From the NCBI GenBank assembly GCA_002398875.1, contig DHCC01000027.1:1-57672 (forward strand): a stretch of DNA of 57,672 nucleotides, given 5' to 3'. Each line of letters starts with the position of its first letter. Position 1 is the first letter of the stretch. The notes under the pieces are model-generated. The model worked only from the letters and a program-made list of their open reading frames with translations, was not told the DNA's origin and searched no databases. Position numbers and translations under genes: made by a program. This DNA is from Bacteroidales bacterium UBA4912 (lineage in GTDB: Bacteria; Bacteroidota; Bacteroidia; Bacteroidales; Dysgonomonadaceae). This document shows positions 53,629 through 57,672 of this stretch, piece after piece.

Positions 53629-54561
53629 TCAGCCCTCAGCTATTTTTTTTGCAATGCGTAATTTTGCACTGCGAGAACGAGGATTTTGCATTTGCTCTTC
53701 CTCTGTTGGAATTATTACTTTCCTATTTATTAGTTCAAAAGGTGTGAGAGGATTTCCATAAAAATCTTTCTTCATATCACCTTCGAAGTTTCCTGTTTTG
53801 AAGAAATTCTTAACCAGACGGTCTTCAAGTGAATGATATGATATGACGCTCAATCTGCCTTCAGGATTCAACATCTTTAATGCCTGACTAAGCATATCCG
53901 TAAGAGTATCCATTTCTTTATTAACCTCAATACGAAGTGCTTGAAATGCCTGTGCAAGAACCTTTTTCTCCCTATCCCTTCTTGTAAACGGATCAATTAT
54001 TGATAAAAACTCCTCGGTCTTTTCGATTTTCTTTGATTCCCTGTATTTTACAATAGCAGCTGCAATTTTTCTGGCACTTCTGAGTTCACCATAATTAAAG
54101 AACAGATCTGAAAGCTTCTCTGCTGAGTATTCGTTAAGTACATCAGCTGCCGATATTTCTGCATTTTGATTCATGCGCATATCCAGATCACCCTTAAAAC
54201 GAAATGAAAACCCTCTGTTAGAGTCATCAAAATGATGAGAAGAGACACCCAGATCAGCTATTAGCCCATCTATGCCAGTTATTCCATAATAACGAAGGAA
54301 GTTTTTCAGAAATCGAAAATTACCATGAACCAAGGTAAAACGAGGATCAGGAATTGCATTTTCCATTGCATCTTTATCCTGATCAAAAGCGATTAGTCGC
54401 CCTTTTTCTCCTAATCTTTTTAATATCTCGCGGGAGTGACCGCCACCTCCAAAAGTTACATCAACATAGACACCTGAGGGGAAAACATTTAGTCCGTCAA
54501 TGCTTTCTTTAAGCAGTGCCGGTGTGTGATAAATTTCCTGGAATATGTTGTTATTTTCCAT
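53629..54561 (-). CDS. rsmH: 16S rRNA (cytosine1402-N4)-methyltransferase
   Basis: 310 residues. VYVDVTFGGGGHSREIL is the SAM-binding motif, IADLGVSSHHFDDSNRGFSFRF and LDMRMNQ the family signature, VLAQAFQALRIEVNKEMDTL and ISYHSLEDRLVKNFF the later motifs. It methylates the ribosomal P site and is the usual second gene of the dcw cluster, 47 bases from mraZ. Confidence 0.97.
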   Translation of the reverse strand: MENNNIFQEIYHTPALLKESIDGLNVFPSGVYVDVTFGGGGHSREILKRLGEKGRLIAFDQDKDAMENAIPDPRFTLVHGNFRFLKNFLRYYGITGIDGLIADLGVSSHHFDDSNRGFSFRFKGDLDMRMNQNAEISAADVLNEYSAEKLSDLFFNYGELRSARKIAAAIVKYRESKKIEKTEEFLSIIDPFTRRDREKKVLAQAFQALRIEVNKEMDTLTDMLSQALKMLNPEGRLSVISYHSLEDRLVKNFFKTGNFEGDMKKDFYGNPLTPFELINRKVIIPTEEEQMQNPRSRSAKLRIAKKIAEG

Positions 54562-54608
54562 TTTGGGATGTAAATAAATAAATAAAACGATGTCCCCATA
54601 ATGGCATC

Positions 54609-55061
54609 CTATAAAGAACTACCCATGAGTTCTTCAAGTTTAGAAGAGAACTCATCCGGCTCAACTAATGGTTTTTCTAACCCTTCTTTTGCCCAAAGCT
54701 CGATAGTGTTATCAACACCAAGGAACCGGACATCAGTATCGATTGAAACCATCTGCAAGTAACGTTTCGGTATAAGCACCCGCCCGTTTGCATCCATCTC
54801 AAGCCTTTCGGCATCTAATACAAACTGCCGGAATATCTGTTGCTGTTCTCTGTTCCACTTACTCAACCTGCTTCTGAGCTCTTCTATCTCATTTTCCCAA
54901 ACACTGCCGGGATAGAGTACAAGACAATTCTGAAAAATATCTTTGCGAAGGACTAAGAAGCTTTCGCCTTCACATTGAAGACGTTTCCGAAATATTGCAG
55001 GTATAAAAATCCTGCCTTTCGCATCAGCCTTTGCTTCGATATTTCCCAAGAACTGCAACAT
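54609..55061 (-). CDS. mraZ: MraZ transcriptional regulator
   Basis: 150 residues. Two tandem SpoVT/AbrB-like halves, each with the DxxGR motif (DAKGRIFIPAIFRKRL at 13-28 and DANGRVLIPKRYLQM near 90). MraZ forms rings that bind direct repeats in front of its own operon and usually represses it. Such repeats can be seen at 55116-55145. First gene of the dcw cluster. Confidence 0.95.
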   Translation of the reverse strand: MLQFLGNIEAKADAKGRIFIPAIFRKRLQCEGESFLVLRKDIFQNCLVLYPGSVWENEIEELRSRLSKWNREQQQIFRQFVLDAERLEMDANGRVLIPKRYLQMVSIDTDVRFLGVDNTIELWAKEGLEKPLVEPDEFSSKLEELMGSSL

Positions 55062-55100
55062 TTTTAAATCAAATTCAACTAATTAGAGACATCAACGGTG

Positions 55101-55145
55101 TAAAATTACAAAATAATCCACTTCTCCCCACATTTCCACACATTA
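55101..55145 (-). promoter_or_regulatory. Candidate MraZ-box array and mraZ promoter
   Basis: On the minus strand three 10-mers abut: TAATGTGTGG (55145-55136), AAATGTGGGG (55135-55126) and AGAAGTGGAT (55125-55116), sharing a GTG core at a 10-base period. Seven bases downstream is TAATTTTA (55108-55101), one base from the -7 consensus, 40 bases before the mraZ ATG. The repeats would cover the -33 region. Confidence 0.55.
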
Positions 55146-55297
55146 TTTTATAAAAAAGTTATCAACAATTAAGTTCGACGTTTTATTCCACTGTCCTACT
55201 GCATGTTACGAGCCTTTTTGAGGTGGGGTAATAAATCTAAAACACAACTATTCATAAGAAAAAGCCTATTTCTTCGTACAGCATTCGCTATTTTTAG

Positions 55298-55305
55298 TAA
55301 ATTTG
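55298..55305 (+). promoter_or_regulatory. -7 element for the acyltransferase pair
   Basis: TAAATTTG matches TAnnTTTG, 26 bases before the ATG at 55331. Confidence 0.5.
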
Positions 55306-55330
55306 CGCAAAATTAGAAGTATAGAGTGAA

Positions 55331-56155
55331 ATGAGTTTAAACAATGCGTTTAGAATTGATATTGATAGTATTCTGAAGGATAAGGCTCCTAAATATTACA
55401 ATAAAATTCCTAAGTTTCTTATAAACTACCTCAAAAGAACTGTTCATCAGGAAGACATCAATGGAATTCTTGAAAGGAATAAAGACTTGGAGGGGGTAGA
55501 GTTTATGCGCGCATTGGTTGACAAAGAGTTCAATCTAAACTTAAAAATTGAAGGGGAAGAAAATATCCCTAAAGACGGAAGATTTGTATTTGCTTCCAAC
55601 CACCCATTGGGAGGGCTGGATGGCATCTGTTTATCAACAATTTTGGGAGAAAAATTTGACGGTAAAATTAAATACCTGGTTAATGATGTTCTTTATTATT
55701 TAGAGCCTCTCAAACCAATTTTTGTCCCGATCAATAAATACGGCGCGCAAGCTAAAAACTCAGCTCAGGCAATTAATGATGCGTATGAGTCCGACAACCA
55801 GATCATAACCTTCCCTGCTGGCTTATGTTCACGGAAAATTAAAGGTGAAATTATTGATCTGGAATGGATGAAAAACTTTATTGTAAAATCAATAGAATAC
55901 AAAAGAGATATTATACCTGTACATTTTGAAGGGCGCAACTCCAATTTCTTTTATAATTTTGCCAATATTCGCAAATCCTTAGGTTTGAAATTTAACATCG
56001 AGCTCATTTATTTGCCGGATGAAATGTACAAAAACACGAATCAGGAATTCAGAATAACTTTGGGTAAACCAATTTCGTGGAAGGTGTTTGATAAGTCGAA
56101 AACTACAAAACAATGGGCACAATACGTCAAAGATATTGTATACTCAATGAAGTAG
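55331..56155 (+). CDS. GlsA-like O-acyltransferase (glycine lipid synthesis)
   Basis: 274 residues. A PlsC-type acyltransferase: FASNHPLGGLDG is the catalytic histidine/aspartate motif (spaced HX5D rather than HX4D) and IITFPAGLCSRK the later acid/glycine motif. A gene pair of this kind in Bacteroides thetaiotaomicron (glsB, glsA) makes glycine lipids, with GlsA adding the second acyl chain by ester linkage. Pairing with the GNAT-like gene 21 bases downstream supports that reading. Other possibilities are serine- or ornithine-lipid synthesis. It is divergent from mraZ. Confidence 0.75.
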   Translation: MSLNNAFRIDIDSILKDKAPKYYNKIPKFLINYLKRTVHQEDINGILERNKDLEGVEFMRALVDKEFNLNLKIEGEENIPKDGRFVFASNHPLGGLDGICLSTILGEKFDGKIKYLVNDVLYYLEPLKPIFVPINKYGAQAKNSAQAINDAYESDNQIITFPAGLCSRKIKGEIIDLEWMKNFIVKSIEYKRDIIPVHFEGRNSNFFYNFANIRKSLGLKFNIELIYLPDEMYKNTNQEFRITLGKPISWKVFDKSKTTKQWAQYVKDIVYSMK

Positions 56156-56176
56156 TTTAAAAAAAGTAGAATAAAT

Positions 56177-57232
56177 ATGGAAAAGATAATCGATCCTGTT
56201 GATAAAAATCTTATTAAATCCGAACTGACTGTTCAAAAAAGAGTAAGATCTACAAATAAAGCTAATAATGAAATTTATGTATTTACAAGTCACGATTCGC
56301 CAAATCTGATGAGGGAAGTTGGTCGATTACGTGAAATTGCATTCAGACATTATGGCGGAGGCACCGGTCTTGAGGCTGATATTGACAGGTATGACACTAT
56401 GAATGTTCCCTACAGACAACTCATTGTTTGGGATCCTGAAAATGAAGAAATACTTGGTGGTTATCGTTTCATTTATGGATCTGATGTTGAGTTTGATGAT
56501 AATGGAAAACCAATGCTGGCAACAGCACATCTATTAAATTTCTCAGATAAATTCCTCAGCGACTTCCTCCCATATACTGTTGAACTAGGCAGATCTTTCG
56601 TTTCACTCGAATATCAATCTACTCTTAAGGGGAGAAAAGGAATATTTGCACTTGATAATCTTTGGGACGGATTAGGTGCACTTACAGTTATTGATCCACA
56701 GATAAAATACTTTTTCGGGAAAGTTACGATGTACGGAACATATAATAAGAATGCACGCAATATGATCCTGTATTTTCTCAACAAACACTTCCCAGACAAC
56801 GACAAACTGGTATCGCCAATTGTACCCCTACAAACCGACACCGACCATAAAAAAATGGAGAACCTCTTCCATGGTAAAAATTTTAATGAAGATTACAGGA
56901 TTCTCAATAAAGAGGTTCGTGCACTGGGATATAATATCCCACCACTGATAAATGCTTATATGGCACTTTCGCCCACCATGAGATTCTTTGGGACTTCAAT
57001 CAATGATGAATTTGGCGATGTGGAGGAATCCGGTATTTTGATTGAGATTGATCAGATACTCGAAGAGAAAAGAGCTCGACACATAGAATCATATCTGAAG
57101 AGTAATCCAAGTAAACGTTTTTTAATGATGCTCAGAAGAAGAATATCCACAAAGTCAGGAAAAAAGAAAGTCACTATTCGTAAAAAGAGTGAGAAGAAAA
57201 CACGTAACAGAGGCAAATCAAATACAAAATGA
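56177..57232 (+). CDS. GlsB/commendamide-synthase-like N-acyltransferase
   Basis: 351 residues. GNAT-type N-acyltransferase of the hemolysin/OlsB group: VGRLREIAFRHYGGGTGLEADIDRYD, QLIVWDPENEEILGGYRFIYG and TVELGRSFVSLEYQSTLKGRKG are characteristic. Homologues join a 3-hydroxyacyl chain from acyl-ACP to glycine, giving commendamide-type lipids and, after the partner O-acyltransferase, glycine lipids. The last 30 residues (RRRISTKSGKKKVTIRKKSE and onward) are extremely basic and extend beyond the enzyme fold. The amino acid acceptor is inferred, not seen. Confidence 0.8.
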   Translation: MEKIIDPVDKNLIKSELTVQKRVRSTNKANNEIYVFTSHDSPNLMREVGRLREIAFRHYGGGTGLEADIDRYDTMNVPYRQLIVWDPENEEILGGYRFIYGSDVEFDDNGKPMLATAHLLNFSDKFLSDFLPYTVELGRSFVSLEYQSTLKGRKGIFALDNLWDGLGALTVIDPQIKYFFGKVTMYGTYNKNARNMILYFLNKHFPDNDKLVSPIVPLQTDTDHKKMENLFHGKNFNEDYRILNKEVRALGYNIPPLINAYMALSPTMRFFGTSINDEFGDVEESGILIEIDQILEEKRARHIESYLKSNPSKRFLMMLRRRISTKSGKKKVTIRKKSEKKTRNRGKSNTK

Positions 57233-57349
57233 CAGAATTTACCTAATTTAAACTTATAAAACTATAAATTAAATAGTTATTCTTATCATTTGTACACTTT
57301 TGGCACACTAATTGTAACCTACTGATAATTTATATGTTATACCTTGAAA

Positions 57350-57363
57350 TGCAATCGTTTGCA
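57350..57363. promoter_or_regulatory. LacI-family-type operator upstream of the SusC-like gene
   Basis: TGCAATCGTTTGCA has arms TGCAA/TTGCA with a central CG and fits the LacI/GalR pattern TGNAANCGNTNNCA. It lies about 34 bases upstream of the -33 box of the susC-like promoter. Confidence 0.5.
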
Positions 57364-57397
57364 CCGCTTAAGTTCGTTAATTAAGTAGTTTACCGAA

Positions 57398-57425
57398 TTG
57401 TAACATTTAAGAAAATCTAACTTTG
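57398..57425 (+). promoter_or_regulatory. Promoter for the SusC-like gene
   Basis: TTG at 57398-57400 and TAACTTTG at 57418-57425 form a -33/-7 pair 17 bases apart. The transcript would have a leader of about 80 bases. Confidence 0.55.
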
Positions 57426-57511
57426 TAAAGAGGGAATGATATATTAGTTAATCAGACTATATATTATTGACAGCAAAGTATTAAAACAGATAATCTAATA
57501 ATGTTAACAAC

Positions 57512-57672
57512 ATGTATGTAAATTTCAACAAAAAAACGAAAGCGTTTCTGACCTTATTTCTATCAGGGATGCTAATGGTTTTATCGGTCAGCGCTCAGAC
57601 AGGTGCTACGATAAATGTAAGGGGAACAGTTCAGGATGTTGCCGGCGAACCCATAATCGGCGCCAATATCCT
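57512..57672 (+). CDS. SusC/RagA-family TonB-linked outer membrane receptor, N-terminal fragment
   Basis: 53 codons from ATG 57512 to the window edge. A signal peptide (KTKAFLTLFLSGMLMVLSVSAQ) is followed by INVRGTVQDVAGEPIIGANI, the start of the carboxypeptidase-regulatory-like domain that precedes the plug in SusC/RagA receptors. These import glycans or peptides with a SusD partner. The ligand cannot be judged from this piece. A LacI-type operator upstream suggests control by a sugar. Confidence 0.85.
   Translation, partial: MYVNFNKKTKAFLTLFLSGMLMVLSVSAQTGATINVRGTVQDVAGEPIIGANI

Noticed and set aside
1..57672. CRISPR array, insertion sequence, prophage, rRNA operon
   Set aside because: No spaced direct-repeat array, transposase, integrase, phage structural gene or rRNA sequence was found on either strand.

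Overview
The window is a chromosomal segment of an anaerobic Bacteroidota bacterium, most likely order Bacteroidales (a Dysgonomonadaceae/Porphyromonadaceae-like lineage is my guess, at low confidence). The evidence is: Bacteroidota -7 promoter elements (TAnnTTTG) in front of many genes; a SusC/RagA-type TonB-linked receptor beginning at the right edge; a division/cell-wall (dcw) cluster without murF; a glycine-lipid acyltransferase pair; and an oxygen-sensitive iron-sulfur gene set. Nothing resembles phage, transposon, integron or CRISPR.

Layout. 1-198 is the end of an OsmC-like gene. 308-1570 is pgk with a strong terminator. 1970-10534 is a run of eleven minus-strand genes. Its upstream part (4474-10534) resembles the 'orange protein' (ORP) gene set of anaerobes: two NifX/NifB-domain proteins, two MinD-type ATPases each carrying two ferredoxin motifs, an Mrp/NBP35 ATPase, a radical SAM protein, a metallo-beta-lactamase-fold protein, a DUF134 regulator and a tiny RG-rich DUF5320 protein. 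Downstream on the same strand lie a CoA-disulfide-reductase/rhodanese fusion and a Prx6-type peroxiredoxin. 10831-12639 is a CotH-like lipoprotein. 12895-16177 holds pheT and yebC, with a tRNA-Glu (CTC anticodon) on the opposite strand starting one base after the yebC stop. 16351-27100 (minus) holds meaB, a DUF1573 protein, a giant alpha-2-macroglobulin without a thioester motif, and a two-receiver/PEP-synthase-like protein of unknown activity. 27381-38999 (plus) holds an esterase, a lytic transglycosylase, uvrA, tpx, a small membrane protein, ftsK, a LolA-like protein, trxB and an unknown secreted protein. 39031-55061 (minus) is mraZ-rsmH-ftsL-ftsI-murE-mraY-murD-ftsW-murG-murC-ftsQ-ftsA-ftsZ-yqeY. 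Divergent from mraZ are two acyltransferases resembling GlsA/GlsB (glycine lipid/commendamide synthesis), then the start of a SusC-like gene.

How the genes work together. The dcw genes build lipid II (MurC, MurD, MurE, MraY, MurG), polymerise and cross-link it (FtsW, FtsI) and form the divisome (FtsZ, FtsA, FtsQ, FtsL), with FtsK and a lytic transglycosylase nearby. Three 10-bp tandem repeats in front of mraZ look like an autoregulatory MraZ site. The ORP-like cluster is the most unusual system. By analogy with Desulfovibrio it could assemble or deliver a metal-sulfur cluster, but it lacks the sigma-54 regulator known there and has a DUF134 protein and a 14-bp palindromic leader element instead. 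OsmC, peroxiredoxin, CoA-disulfide reductase, Tpx and TrxB make thiol and peroxide handling a recurring theme, as expected for an anaerobe that tolerates some oxygen.
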